From Roseomonas sp. (GTDB taxonomy: Bacteria > Pseudomonadota > Alphaproteobacteria > Acetobacterales > Acetobacteraceae), in the NCBI GenBank assembly GCA_020249435.1, contig JADCFQ010000023.1:109028-173027 (forward strand): 64,000 nucleotides of DNA, written 5' to 3'. Shown here piece by piece: positions 10,373 to 19,918 of the stretch; positions within the stretch are counted from its first letter, which is position 1, and each line of letters begins with the position of its first letter. A program made the position numbers and the translations under genes. Below the pieces are notes generated by a model that saw nothing but the letters and a program-made list of their open reading frames with translations, made no database searches and was not told the origin of the DNA.

Positions 10373-12958
10373 ATGGTTATGGACGATCTTCTTGCCGATT
10401 TTCTCACTGAAACCCACGAAGGCCTGAGCGCCGTAGATGAGGCGCTGCTGCGCCTTGAACGCGCCCCGGATGATGCGCCAACCCTCGCTGAGATTTTTCG
10501 GCAGGTGCATACCATCAAGGGAACCTGCGGCTTTCTTGGCTTGTCGCGCTTGGAAAAGGTCGCGCATTCAGCGGAAACCATTCTGGGGCTTTACCGCGAT
10601 GGCAGCCTGAAGGTCACGCCGCAAGGCATTACCCTGATTTTCGCCGCGGTGGATGCCATTCGGCATATCGTGCTGGAACTGGAACAGCATGGTCAGGAAC
10701 CGGAAGGCGATGACAGTGCGGTGATTGCGGCTTTGGATGCCGCGGCGCGCGGCGAATCCGTCGTGCCGGCCCCAAGGCCGGAAGCCCCCGAAGTGAAGGC
10801 CGAAGCGCCGGTTGAAGCCACGCCCATCGCTGCCCCCGTCGCCGCCGCGGCGCCCCCTGCGCCGCGCGCCCCTGAAGCACCGGCCGAAGCGCAGCAGGCC
10901 GAATCGGCTACAGCGCAGCAGACGATTCGCGTTTCGGTCGAAGTGTTGGAAGATCTGATGACGCTCGTCAGTGAATTGGTGCTGACGCGCAATCAGCTCA
11001 TGCAATTGGCGCGGGTTTCATCCGATAGCCAGATTTCAGTGCCCTTGCAGCGGCTTTCGCATATCACCTCCGAATTGCAGGAAGGTGTCATGAAGACGCG
11101 CATGCAGCCAATCGGCAATGCCTGGGCCAAGCTGCCGCGCCTGGTGCGCGATCTGGCCAATGAATTGGGCAAGAAGATTGATCTGGAAATGCGCGGCGCG
11201 GATACCGAATTGGACCGCCAGGTGTTGGAACTGATCAAGGATCCGCTGACGCATATGGTGCGCAATAGCGGGGATCATGGCTTGGAAAAGCCCGCTGATC
11301 GTCGCGCGGCAGGCAAGCCTGAAACCGGGCGCATTCTGCTGAACGCCTATCACCAGGGCGGGCATATCATCATTGAAATCGGCGATGATGGTCGCGGCCT
11401 GCCGGTTGAGAAGATTCGCGCCAAGGTGCTGGCCCAGGGCCTCGCGACCGAAGCCGAATTGGCGCAAATGAACGAACATGATGTGCTGCGCTTCATCTTC
11501 CGCCCCGGTTTTTCAACGGCGCAGCAAATCACCTCTGTCTCCGGCCGTGGCGTTGGGATGGATGTGGTCAAGACGAATATCGAACGCATCGGCGGCACCA
11601 TCGAACTGCGCTCCAAGGAAGGGCGCGGCACGACCTTTACCATCAAGATCCCGCTGACACTCGCCATTGTCTCCGCGCTTATCGTGCAGGCAGGCGGTGA
11701 ACGCTTCGCCATTCCGCAGATTGGCGTGGTGGAGCTGGTGCGTGTGGGTGATGAACATGAAGGCAATACGCGCATTGAAATGATCAAGGATGCGCCGGTG
11801 CTCCGCCTGCGTGATCGCTTGCTGCCCTTGGTGTCATTGTCTTCACTGTTGCGGCTGCGTGAGGCGCCGGTCGGTGGCCTCAAGGGTTATGTGGTCGTGA
11901 TGCAGGTGGGCGCCAATGTCTTCGGCATTGTGGTGGACCGCGTGTTTGACACGGAAGAAATCGTGGTGAAGCCGGTAGCGCCGATCTTGCGCCACATCAC
12001 CATGTTCAGCGGCAATACCATTCTGGGCGATGGCAGCGTCATCATGATCCTGGATCCGAATGGTGTGGCGCGCGGCGCGGGCATTACCGCCGAAGGCCGT
12101 GCGGAGGATCAGCAGACCGTGACTGCAACCGGCGGCATCCGTTCGGATTCCAGCACTTCCCTGCTGTTGTTCCGCGCCGGGGATCAGACGCCGAAGGCCG
12201 TGCCGCTTGGCCTGGTCGCGCGGCTTGAGGATATTCCGGTTGAGCGTATTGAAATGTCGGGCGGTACGCCGGTGGTGCAGTATCGCGGTCAATTGATGCC
12301 GATGGTGCCAATTGCCGGACATTGGGAAGCGCCCGAATCGGGCCGTCAGGCCGTGCTGGTCTTCACCGAAGGCCAGCGCAGCATGGGGCTGATGGTGGAT
12401 GAAATCCTTGATGTGGTCGAAGAACCCTTGGTCATTCAGCCTGGGTCGGATCGGCTGGGCTATCTTGGCAGCGCGGTCATTTCCGAACGTGTTACGGATG
12501 TGATTGACACGGTCTATTGGCTTTCCCATGCCGGCGGCGATTGGTTCCGTGGTGATCGGAAATCATCTTCTTCCGCGCAAAAGCCGCGCCTGCTGCTGAT
12601 TGATGACAGCCCCTTCTTCCGCCATCTGGTGGTGCCAGCACTTTCTGCCGCCGGCTTTGATGTGACCGCGGTGGAAAGCCCCGCCGAAGCGCTGCGTCTG
12701 CGCGATGCCGGCGTGGAATTCGAAGCGCTGATTTCCGATATTGAAATGCCGGAAATGGATGGGCTGAGCTTCGCTCGCAATGTGCGTGCATCTGGCGCCT
12801 GGATGCGCTTGCCGCTGGTTGCCCTCTCATCCCGTGCGGAGCCTGACGATGTCACGCGCGGGCGGGAAGCGGGCTTTACCGATTACGTCGCGAAATATGA
12901 CCGGGATGCGCTGCTTTCTTCGCTGCGCGAATGCCTGAGCTCACCGATTGCCGCCTGA
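10373..12958 (+). CDS. cheA: Hybrid chemotaxis histidine kinase CheA (Hpt-HATPase-CheW-CheW-like-REC)
   Basis: HTIKGTCGFLGLSRLEKVAH phosphoacceptor; HATPase motifs (MVRNSGDHGLE, DDGRGLP, SGRGVGMDVV); CheW-like tandem; C-terminal REC with DD...D...K. Confidence 0.93.
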   Translation: MVMDDLLADFLTETHEGLSAVDEALLRLERAPDDAPTLAEIFRQVHTIKGTCGFLGLSRLEKVAHSAETILGLYRDGSLKVTPQGITLIFAAVDAIRHIVLELEQHGQEPEGDDSAVIAALDAAARGESVVPAPRPEAPEVKAEAPVEATPIAAPVAAAAPPAPRAPEAPAEAQQAESATAQQTIRVSVEVLEDLMTLVSELVLTRNQLMQLARVSSDSQISVPLQRLSHITSELQEGVMKTRMQPIGNAWAKLPRLVRDLANELGKKIDLEMRGADTELDRQVLELIKDPLTHMVRNSGDHGLEKPADRRAAGKPETGRILLNAYHQGGHIIIEIGDDGRGLPVEKIRAKVLAQGLATEAELAQMNEHDVLRFIFRPGFSTAQQITSVSGRGVGMDVVKTNIERIGGTIELRSKEGRGTTFTIKIPLTLAIVSALIVQAGGERFAIPQIGVVELVRVGDEHEGNTRIEMIKDAPVLRLRDRLLPLVSLSSLLRLREAPVGGLKGYVVVMQVGANVFGIVVDRVFDTEEIVVKPVAPILRHITMFSGNTILGDGSVIMILDPNGVARGAGITAEGRAEDQQTVTATGGIRSDSSTSLLLFRAGDQTPKAVPLGLVARLEDIPVERIEMSGGTPVVQYRGQLMPMVPIAGHWEAPESGRQAVLVFTEGQRSMGLMVDEILDVVEEPLVIQPGSDRLGYLGSAVISERVTDVIDTVYWLSHAGGDWFRGDRKSSSSAQKPRLLLIDDSPFFRHLVVPALSAAGFDVTAVESPAEALRLRDAGVEFEALISDIEMPEMDGLSFARNVRASGAWMRLPLVALSSRAEPDDVTRGREAGFTDYVAKYDRDALLSSLRECLSSPIAA

Positions 12959-13457
12959 GGAGGGGATAATGCAAAGCATCAGCGAAACCCAGCGTTCTGG
13001 CCCTGCCATTGCAGCACTTGCCCTGGCGGAGCGGGAAGATGAGGTCTTTCTTACCCTGACCGTCGCCGGGCAGACCTGCAGCATCCCCGTGCTGCTGGTG
13101 CGCGATGTGCTGGGGCCGCAGGCCATCACGCCCATTCCGCTGGCGCCAGCGGAAGTGGCGGGTGGGCTCAATCTGCGCGGGCGCATCGTGACCGCGATTG
13201 ATTTGCGCAAGCGCCTTGGCCTGCCGCAATCCGACAATGCCGACAAGGCCATGAGCGTAGTGGTCGAACAGGGGGGCGAATTATATAGCCTGATTGTTGA
13301 CCAAGTGGGTGAGGTTATTCCCCTGCCATCCGCTGGCGTCTGCCCCAATCCACCAACACTCGATACACTGTGGCGTGACGTTTCGCTCAGTGTCTATCGC
13401 GAAGAAGACCGGCTGATTGTCATGCTGGATGTCGAACGTCTTCTCAATATCGGATGA
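12948..13457 (+). CDS. cheW: Chemotaxis coupling protein CheW
   Basis: 169 aa CheW fold, 'LNLRGRIVTAIDLRKRLGL'; overlaps cheA by 11 nt. Confidence 0.9.
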   Translation: MPPEEGIMQSISETQRSGPAIAALALAEREDEVFLTLTVAGQTCSIPVLLVRDVLGPQAITPIPLAPAEVAGGLNLRGRIVTAIDLRKRLGLPQSDNADKAMSVVVEQGGELYSLIVDQVGEVIPLPSAGVCPNPPTLDTLWRDVSLSVYREEDRLIVMLDVERLLNIG

Positions 13458-13849
13458 TTGAAACCATGCAAAATCGCTCCTGCCTTATCGTTGATGATAG
13501 CCCGGTGGTAAGGCGCGCCGCGCGGCGCATTGTGGAAGGCTTTGGCTTCACCGTGCGTGAAGCCAAGGACGGCGCCGAGGCGCTGGTGTCCTGCCGTACT
13601 GCCATGCCGGAAGCCGTCTTGCTGGATTGGAACATGCCGGTCATGGATGGGCTGGAATTCCTCAAGCATTGTCGCGCGGAACACGGGCCTTCGCAGCCGA
13701 TTGTTGTGCTCTGCACCACGGAAGCGGGCATTGACCGCATTGTGGAAGCGCTGGCGGCCGGCGCGCAGGAATACATCATGAAGCCTTTTGATGCCGGCAT
13801 CCTGCACGATAAATTCGTCCAGGCCGGCCTGCTTTCGGATGCGGCGTGA
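13454..13849 (+). CDS. CheY-like response regulator
   Basis: 131 aa REC: LIVDDSPVVRR, LLDWNMPVMDG, LCTTE, EYIMKPF. Confidence 0.92.
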   Translation: MIETMQNRSCLIVDDSPVVRRAARRIVEGFGFTVREAKDGAEALVSCRTAMPEAVLLDWNMPVMDGLEFLKHCRAEHGPSQPIVVLCTTEAGIDRIVEALAAGAQEYIMKPFDAGILHDKFVQAGLLSDAA

Positions 13850-14955
13850 GTTTTCCGGCACCTGCCACCACGACGGAACCAGTGCGCGTGATGCTGTGCG
13901 ACGACAGCGCCGTGCAGCGCGGCATCATGGCGCGCATTCTGGAAACCGATCCCGGCATCAGGATTGTGCATCGCGCTGGTGATGGCCAGGCCGCGCTTTC
14001 AGCGCTCGCCGTGACCAAGCCGCAAGTCGTGCTGCTCGATCTGGAAATGCCGGTCATGGATGGCATGACAGCGATTCCGCTGATCCTGAAGCAGGCACCA
14101 GGCACCGCGATTATTGTCGCCAGCGCATTGACGCAGCGCGGCGCGGCAGCGGCCATGGCGGCCTTGCGTGCGGGGGCAGTGGATTATGTGCCAAAGCCGC
14201 AAGGGTCGCTGGGTGGCGCTGCAAACCCTGTCTTTCGCGATGAATTGATCGCCAAGGTGCAGGGCTGGGCGCGCATGCGCCGCACGCCGGAAAGGCGACT
14301 CCGCCCACCGCCACCCGCACCGGTGATTGCGCGACCTATTTCGCGCCCCATTGGCAAACCCATGCTGCCGCCGCGGCTGCTTGCGGTCGGCAGTTCCACG
14401 GGGGGGCCGCAAGCCTTGGCGAATTTCTTCAAGCATCTGCGCCCGCTGCCGATCCCCGTTGCGATTGTGCAGCATATGCCAGCCGGCTTCACCACCATGC
14501 TGGCCGATCATTTGGACAAGCTTGGCGTCATGCCCTGTGCCGAGGCGAAGAATGGCGAAGTGATGCAGCCCGGGCGCATTTATCTGGCGCCGGGTGATCA
14601 TCATCTGACTGTGGATGCCGGTCCTGGCGATACGCTTGTTGCGCGGCTCGATACCGGGCCGCCGGTGAATTACTGCCGGCCTGCGGTGGACCCCATGGTG
14701 CAATCCGCGTCGCGCATTTGTTCCGGGCGCGTATTGGCGGTGATCCTGACCGGCATGGGTCAGGATGGGCTGGAAGGCTGCCGCAGCCTGGTTGCCAAGG
14801 GTGGCGCGGTTTTCGCGCAGGATGAAGCAAGTTCTGTGGTCTGGGGCATGCCGGGGGCGGTTTCGCGCGCCGGTATCGCCAGCCTGCAATCACCGCCGGA
14901 AGTTCTGGCGGCACGGGTTCTCGAAATCTTCAAATTGCCGGGTGCAAAAACATGA
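13846..14955 (+). CDS. cheB: Chemotaxis-specific methylesterase CheB
   Basis: REC domain plus CheB methylesterase (AVGSSTGGPQAL, QHMPAGFTTMLADHL, ILTGMGQDG). Confidence 0.95.
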   Translation: MSFPAPATTTEPVRVMLCDDSAVQRGIMARILETDPGIRIVHRAGDGQAALSALAVTKPQVVLLDLEMPVMDGMTAIPLILKQAPGTAIIVASALTQRGAAAAMAALRAGAVDYVPKPQGSLGGAANPVFRDELIAKVQGWARMRRTPERRLRPPPPAPVIARPISRPIGKPMLPPRLLAVGSSTGGPQALANFFKHLRPLPIPVAIVQHMPAGFTTMLADHLDKLGVMPCAEAKNGEVMQPGRIYLAPGDHHLTVDAGPGDTLVARLDTGPPVNYCRPAVDPMVQSASRICSGRVLAVILTGMGQDGLEGCRSLVAKGGAVFAQDEASSVVWGMPGAVSRAGIASLQSPPEVLAARVLEIFKLPGAKT

Positions 14956-15779
14956 CCCCTGAATCCTTTCAATTCCTCACCGGTCTCGTGAAGGCGCGTT
15001 CTGGTATCGTGCTGAATACGGATAAGGCCTATATGCTGGATACGCGCCTTGCGCCGATCCTGAAGCGGGAAAGGCTGGTGTCCTTGGATGCGCTTGCCGG
15101 GCGGTTGCGCAATGCGCCGTCACTGCCGCTCGCGACCGAGGTTGTGGAAGCGCTGACCACCAATGAAAGCTCCTTCTTTCGTGATGGCCGACCCTTTGAG
15201 CATTTGCGCCTTGTATTGCCTAAGCTCGCCGCAGCGCGCCCGGCGGGGCAGGCTTTGCGCATTTGGTCGGCGGCTGCTTCCACGGGGCAGGAAGCCTATT
15301 CGGTTGCGATGATCATCAATGAATTGGGGTCAGTACTGGGGGGGCGGCGCGTGGAAATCGTGGGTACGGATTTGTCCCGCGATGTGCTGGCGCGCGCGCA
15401 GGAAGGCTTGTTTTCGCAATTCGAAGTGCAGCGCGGCTTGCCGGTGCAATTGCTCGTGAAATACTTCAAGCCGGATTCGGGGCGTTGGCGCATTTCCGAT
15501 GGGCTGCGCAGCATGGTGCGCTGGCAATGCTTCAACCTGCTGGAAAGCCCGGCCATTCTGGGCCGCTTCGACATCATCTTCTGCCGCAATGTGCTGATCT
15601 ATTTCGATTCCGCCACCAAGACTCAGGTGCTGGCCAATATTGCCAATCAATTGCAGCCGGATGGCTATGTCTATCTGGGCGGCGCGGAGACTGTGCTTGG
15701 CCTCACCACGCGGCTGGTGCCAAGCTCGGGCGAGCGCGGCGCTTATGAATTGATGCGGACGGCGGCGAAAGCGAGCTGA
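14952..15779 (+). CDS. cheR: Chemotaxis methyltransferase CheR
   Basis: IWSAAASTGQEAYSVAM, FDIIFCRNVLIYFD, YLGGAETV motifs. Confidence 0.95.
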   Translation: MTPESFQFLTGLVKARSGIVLNTDKAYMLDTRLAPILKRERLVSLDALAGRLRNAPSLPLATEVVEALTTNESSFFRDGRPFEHLRLVLPKLAAARPAGQALRIWSAAASTGQEAYSVAMIINELGSVLGGRRVEIVGTDLSRDVLARAQEGLFSQFEVQRGLPVQLLVKYFKPDSGRWRISDGLRSMVRWQCFNLLESPAILGRFDIIFCRNVLIYFDSATKTQVLANIANQLQPDGYVYLGGAETVLGLTTRLVPSSGERGAYELMRTAAKAS

Positions 15780-15788
15780 AGGCGGGAA

Positions 15789-17216
15789 TTATACGGCCGT
15801 CCCGCCCACCGTCAGCCCGGTCAATTTCAGTGTCGGTTGGCCAACGCCAACCGGCACGCCCTGGCCCTGCTTGCCGCAAGTGCCAATGCCGGGATCGAGC
15901 GCCATGTCATTGGCAACCATACTCACCTTGGTCAGCGCATCCGGGCCATTGCCGATCAATGTCGCACCCTTCACCGGCGCGCCGATCTTGCCGTTCTCGA
16001 TCAAATAGGCTTCCGAAGCGCTGAAGACGAATTTGCCGGAGGTGATATCCACCTGCCCGCCGCCGAAATTCACCGCGTAAAGCCCGCGCTTCACACTGCC
16101 CAAAACCTCTTCCGGCGTATGGGCCCCGCCCAGCATCACGGTATTGGTCATGCGCGGCATGGGGCTATGCGCATAGCTCTGGCGCCGGCCATTGCCGGTG
16201 GGCGACACACCCATCAGCCGGGCATTCTGCCGATCCTGCAGGAAGCCAACCAGGACGCCATCTTCAATCAGCGTGGTGCGCCCGCTTGGCGTGCCTTCAT
16301 CATCCACCGTCAGGCTGCCGCGCCGATCCGGCAGCGTGCCATCATCCACCACGGTGACACCTGGTGCCGCAATGCGCTGGCCAAGCAGCCCGGCAAAAGC
16401 AGAAGTCTTTTTGCGATTGTAATCGCCTTCCAGCCCATGGCCGATCGCTTCATGCAGCAAAATGCCGGGCCAGCCGGGGCCGAGCACCACTTCCATCTCT
16501 CCGGCGGGCGCGGGCACGCTGCCAAGATTGACCAGCGCCTGGCGCAAAGCCTCATCCACGCCGCGCTTCCAGGCATCGCCGCCCAGCACGCGTTCATAGG
16601 CAAAGCGCCCGCCAGTGCCGAAGCTGCCCGTCTCCCGCCGATCACCTTCCGCCACCACGACCGAGACATTGAAGCGCACCAGCGGGCGCAAATCAGCCAG
16701 CCGCTGCCCATCCGGGCGCAGGATCTGCACCGCCTGCCATTCCCCGGTGATGGAGGCCATTACCTGCACCACGCGTGGGTCTCGCGCGCGGGCATAGGCG
16801 TCTATTTCCTGCAACAGCGCGGTCTTGGCGGCGAAATCCATTTGCGTGAGCGGATTGGCATCGGTGTAAAGCCGCGCATTGGTGGCCCGCGGCGCGACAT
16901 CCAAAACCCCGCTATGACCCTGGCGCACCGCCTTTACCGCGGCAGCAGCACGCGAAAGCGCGGCATCCGACAATTCCCCCGCATGGGCAAAGCCGGCCGC
17001 TTCGCCGGCCACGGCGCGCAGGCCAAAGCCGCGCGTCGCGTCATAGCTGGCGGAACGGATGCGGCCATCATCCAGCGAAATCGCCTCACTTTCGCGGTAT
17101 TCCAGAAACAGCTCACCATCCTCACAGCCCTGCGTCGCGTCGCGCAATTGGCGTTCCGCGCCCGCGCGATCGAGCAGCGTGAAGAACAATTCATCAGTGA
17201 TGCCGAGCGCATTCAT
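15789..17216 (-). CDS. tldD: Metalloprotease TldD
   Basis: HEAIGHGLEGDYNRKKTSAFAG metal-binding motif; C-terminal GICGKQGQ-like 'GIGTCGKQGQGVPVGVGQPTLK'. Confidence 0.95.
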   Translation of the reverse strand: MNALGITDELFFTLLDRAGAERQLRDATQGCEDGELFLEYRESEAISLDDGRIRSASYDATRGFGLRAVAGEAAGFAHAGELSDAALSRAAAAVKAVRQGHSGVLDVAPRATNARLYTDANPLTQMDFAAKTALLQEIDAYARARDPRVVQVMASITGEWQAVQILRPDGQRLADLRPLVRFNVSVVVAEGDRRETGSFGTGGRFAYERVLGGDAWKRGVDEALRQALVNLGSVPAPAGEMEVVLGPGWPGILLHEAIGHGLEGDYNRKKTSAFAGLLGQRIAAPGVTVVDDGTLPDRRGSLTVDDEGTPSGRTTLIEDGVLVGFLQDRQNARLMGVSPTGNGRRQSYAHSPMPRMTNTVMLGGAHTPEEVLGSVKRGLYAVNFGGGQVDITSGKFVFSASEAYLIENGKIGAPVKGATLIGNGPDALTKVSMVANDMALDPGIGTCGKQGQGVPVGVGQPTLKLTGLTVGGTAV

Positions 17217-17234
17217 GAGCTTATACCTCGAAGG

Positions 17235-18338
17235 TCAGGCGTTCAGAGAAGCGGTTGCGCGGGGCCGGCGCAAGCCATGAATCGCGGCAAGCGCGGTCGC
17301 CAACACCAGGACCGCGATGGATTGATGCAGCGTGCCAAGCCAGACCGGCACCACGGCCAGAAGGGTCGCGATGCCAAGCGCATATTGCAGCGCGACCGAA
17401 CCGGCCAGCGCCAGCACGGCATTGCGCGCAAAGCCGGGTGCAAGGCGGCGCCAGGCCAAGGCGCCGGCGACGAAGGCCACCACCAGCACGGCACTCGCCA
17501 AAAGCCGATGATTGAACTGCACGGCGGCGATATTGGCTGTGAGGTTGTTGAGCGCGGGTGCCAAATCCCAATAGCCCTCCGGCACCAGCCGGCCATCCAT
17601 CAGCGGAAAGGTATTGTAGCTGAAGCCCGCTCGAATCCCGGCGACAAAGCCGCCCGCCAGCATCGCCAGCACCGCAAGCCCGGCGGTCGCATGCACCAAG
17701 CCACGTAAGGCCCCCGCATCCAGCGGGCCGTTCCGCACCGGGCGCAACAGGCTGAGCGCCGTCCAGAACAAAAGCCCAAACAGGACAAAAGCGAGCCCCA
17801 GATGGATCACCAGCCGATAGGGCGAAACCGCGGTCCGATCCGCCTCAAACCCTGAAGCCACCATGAACCAGCCGACCGCCCCTTGCAGCCCGCCCAAGGC
17901 CAGCAGCAGCAAGAGGCGTGGTTTGAGCGCCGCCGGCACCCGCCCGCGCAGCCAGAACCAGGCAAGCCCGGCTACATAGGCAAGGCCGATCAGCCGCCCC
18001 CAAAGCCGATGCCCCCATTCCAGCCAGAAAATCTCCTTGAAGCCTTCCAACCCAAAGCCCTGATTGACCAGCTGATATTGCGGAATGCTGCGGTAAAGAT
18101 CGTAAAGCCGCTGCCATTCGGCTTGTGACAGCGGCGGCAGCGTCCCCGCAATCGGCGCCCATTCCATGATGGACAGGCCGGAACCTGTCAGCCGCGTGGC
18201 GCCGCCAAGCCCCACCATGAACCAGACCATGCCAGCGACGCCCAGCAGCCAAAAGGCAATGGCGCGGCGTGCGCCCTGTTGCTCGGCGGCGGCGATATCG
18301 GCGGGCAGGGAGCGTGTGTCGAAAGGCATGGCGCGCAT
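17235..18338 (-). CDS. ctaA: Heme A synthase (COX15/CtaA type)
   Basis: GGATRLTGSGLSIMEW, EWGHRLWGRLIG, NHRLLAS, TLHQSIAVLVL conserved His motifs. Confidence 0.93.
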   Translation of the reverse strand: MRAMPFDTRSLPADIAAAEQQGARRAIAFWLLGVAGMVWFMVGLGGATRLTGSGLSIMEWAPIAGTLPPLSQAEWQRLYDLYRSIPQYQLVNQGFGLEGFKEIFWLEWGHRLWGRLIGLAYVAGLAWFWLRGRVPAALKPRLLLLLALGGLQGAVGWFMVASGFEADRTAVSPYRLVIHLGLAFVLFGLLFWTALSLLRPVRNGPLDAGALRGLVHATAGLAVLAMLAGGFVAGIRAGFSYNTFPLMDGRLVPEGYWDLAPALNNLTANIAAVQFNHRLLASAVLVVAFVAGALAWRRLAPGFARNAVLALAGSVALQYALGIATLLAVVPVWLGTLHQSIAVLVLATALAAIHGLRRPRATASLNA

Positions 18339-18408
18339 ATAGGGGGAATTTCCAGCCGATACACCCCTGCTTGCCGTGACTTGGCGGCCCTGCTACCGCG
18401 AAATCCTC

Positions 18409-19161
18409 ATGGTTTCCGACAATGCACTTCTCCCGGCTGCGCCCCTCATTTCCGTGGTCGTGCCGGTGCGCAATGAGGCGCCCAATATCGCCCCCCTGAT
18501 TGCCGAAATCCGCGCTGCCCTGGCCGGCGTGGTGCATGAGATTGTCTATGTGGATGATGGGTCCACCGATGCGACCCCGCAGGAATTGGCAGCGGCGCGG
18601 GCAGCGGGCGCGCCCTTGCGGGTGCTGCGCCACCGCGCTTCCTGCGGGCAATCGGCGGCTGTGATCACTGGGGTGAAGGCCGCGCGGGGCGAATGGATCG
18701 CGACCCTGGATGGCGATGGCCAAAACGACCCCGCCGATATTCCGCGCCTTTTGGCGCGTGCTCAGGCTGAGGCCGCGCATGGTGTGCCGGTGTTGATTGC
18801 CGGGCATCGCGCCAATCGCCGCGATTCAGCGATCAAGCGCTTCAGCAGCCGCTTCGCCAATCGCTTCCGCGCCTGGATGCTCCGCGATGCAACGCCCGAT
18901 ACGGGCTGCGGCCTGAAAGTGTTTTCCCGCGCTTTGTTCCTCGGCCTGCCGCATTTCGATCACATGCACCGCTTCCTGCCGGCGCTGACCTTGCGCGCGG
19001 GCGGCGTTGTCATCAGTGAACCGGTCAATCACCGCCCACGCGTGCGCGGCAAATCCAATTACGGCACGCTGGATCGGCTGGCGGTGAGTATCCTGGACCT
19101 GGTCGGCGTTGCCTGGCTGCAAAGGCGCGGCAAGCGCCCGGTGATCGAGCCCGAGGCATGA
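18409..19161 (+). CDS. Glycosyltransferase family 2 (dolichol-phosphate-mannose synthase-like)
   Basis: ISVVVPVRNEAPNIAPL, YVDDGSTDAT, TLDGDGQNDPADI; ORF extends from 18376. Confidence 0.9.
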   Translation: MVSDNALLPAAPLISVVVPVRNEAPNIAPLIAEIRAALAGVVHEIVYVDDGSTDATPQELAAARAAGAPLRVLRHRASCGQSAAVITGVKAARGEWIATLDGDGQNDPADIPRLLARAQAEAAHGVPVLIAGHRANRRDSAIKRFSSRFANRFRAWMLRDATPDTGCGLKVFSRALFLGLPHFDHMHRFLPALTLRAGGVVISEPVNHRPRVRGKSNYGTLDRLAVSILDLVGVAWLQRRGKRPVIEPEA

Positions 19162-19847
19162 CTGCCGCCACGCCTTCCGCCCGGCGGCGGGCGGCGCTGA
19201 TCCGGCTGCTGGTGCTGGCGCTTGGCCTGATGGCCGGGGGGCTGCTGCTGAGAAGCCTGGGCGCCGCACCGGGCACGGAATGGGTGGACCATTACGTATT
19301 GGGCCAGGGCCTGCTGGGCGATGCCGTTTTTGTGCTGGCCGGGGCAGCGCTGACCGCGGCGGGCGTGCCGCGCCAGGGGATCGCCTTTCTGGCCGGCTAT
19401 GCCTTTGGCGCGGTGGAAGGCACGGCGCTTGCGCTCGCGGCACAAATTCTGGGCTGCGGTGTGGCCTATGCCTGGGCGCGGGCGATTGGCCGCCCCTGGG
19501 CCGAGGCTCGGCTGGCTGGGCGTTTCGGCCATAGGCTGCGGCCCATGCGGGATGTGCTGGTGGGCAGCCCCTTTGGTGCCACGCTGGCGCTCAGGCTGCT
19601 GCCGATTGGCAATAATTTGGCGGTCAATCTGCTGGCCGGCATGGCGGCGGTGCCGCCCTTGGCCTTCCTGGCGGCCTCGGCGCTTGGCTATGTGCCGCAG
19701 ACGGTGATTTTCGCGCTGCTCGGCAAGGGTATTCGGGTGGATGGCGCCTGGCAGATGGGGCTGGCGGCGGTGCTGTTTGTGGTTTCGGTGTTGATCGGGC
19801 TTTGGTTGCTGCGCCGGCATCGGGCTGGTCGGGTTTTGGAGGATTAA
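19158..19847 (+). CDS. TVP38/TMEM64 family membrane protein
   Basis: 229 aa multi-TM; 'GIAFLAGYAFGAVEGTALALAAQILGCGVAYAWAR' and 'LRLLPIGNNLAVNLLAG'. Confidence 0.85.
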   Translation: MTAATPSARRRAALIRLLVLALGLMAGGLLLRSLGAAPGTEWVDHYVLGQGLLGDAVFVLAGAALTAAGVPRQGIAFLAGYAFGAVEGTALALAAQILGCGVAYAWARAIGRPWAEARLAGRFGHRLRPMRDVLVGSPFGATLALRLLPIGNNLAVNLLAGMAAVPPLAFLAASALGYVPQTVIFALLGKGIRVDGAWQMGLAAVLFVVSVLIGLWLLRRHRAGRVLED

Positions 19848-19918
19848 CTGCCTGACAATCTCGCCGTCACAGTCCAGACTGGGGCGTAGCAAGCGGAGGC
19901 AAGCCTTGGGCACAGTCA

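Noticed and set aside
15837-17708. 623-aa plus-strand ORF
   Set aside because: Antisense shadow of tldD and ctaA; composition (His/Arg/Gln-rich) is typical of GC-rich reverse frames and no domain is recognisable
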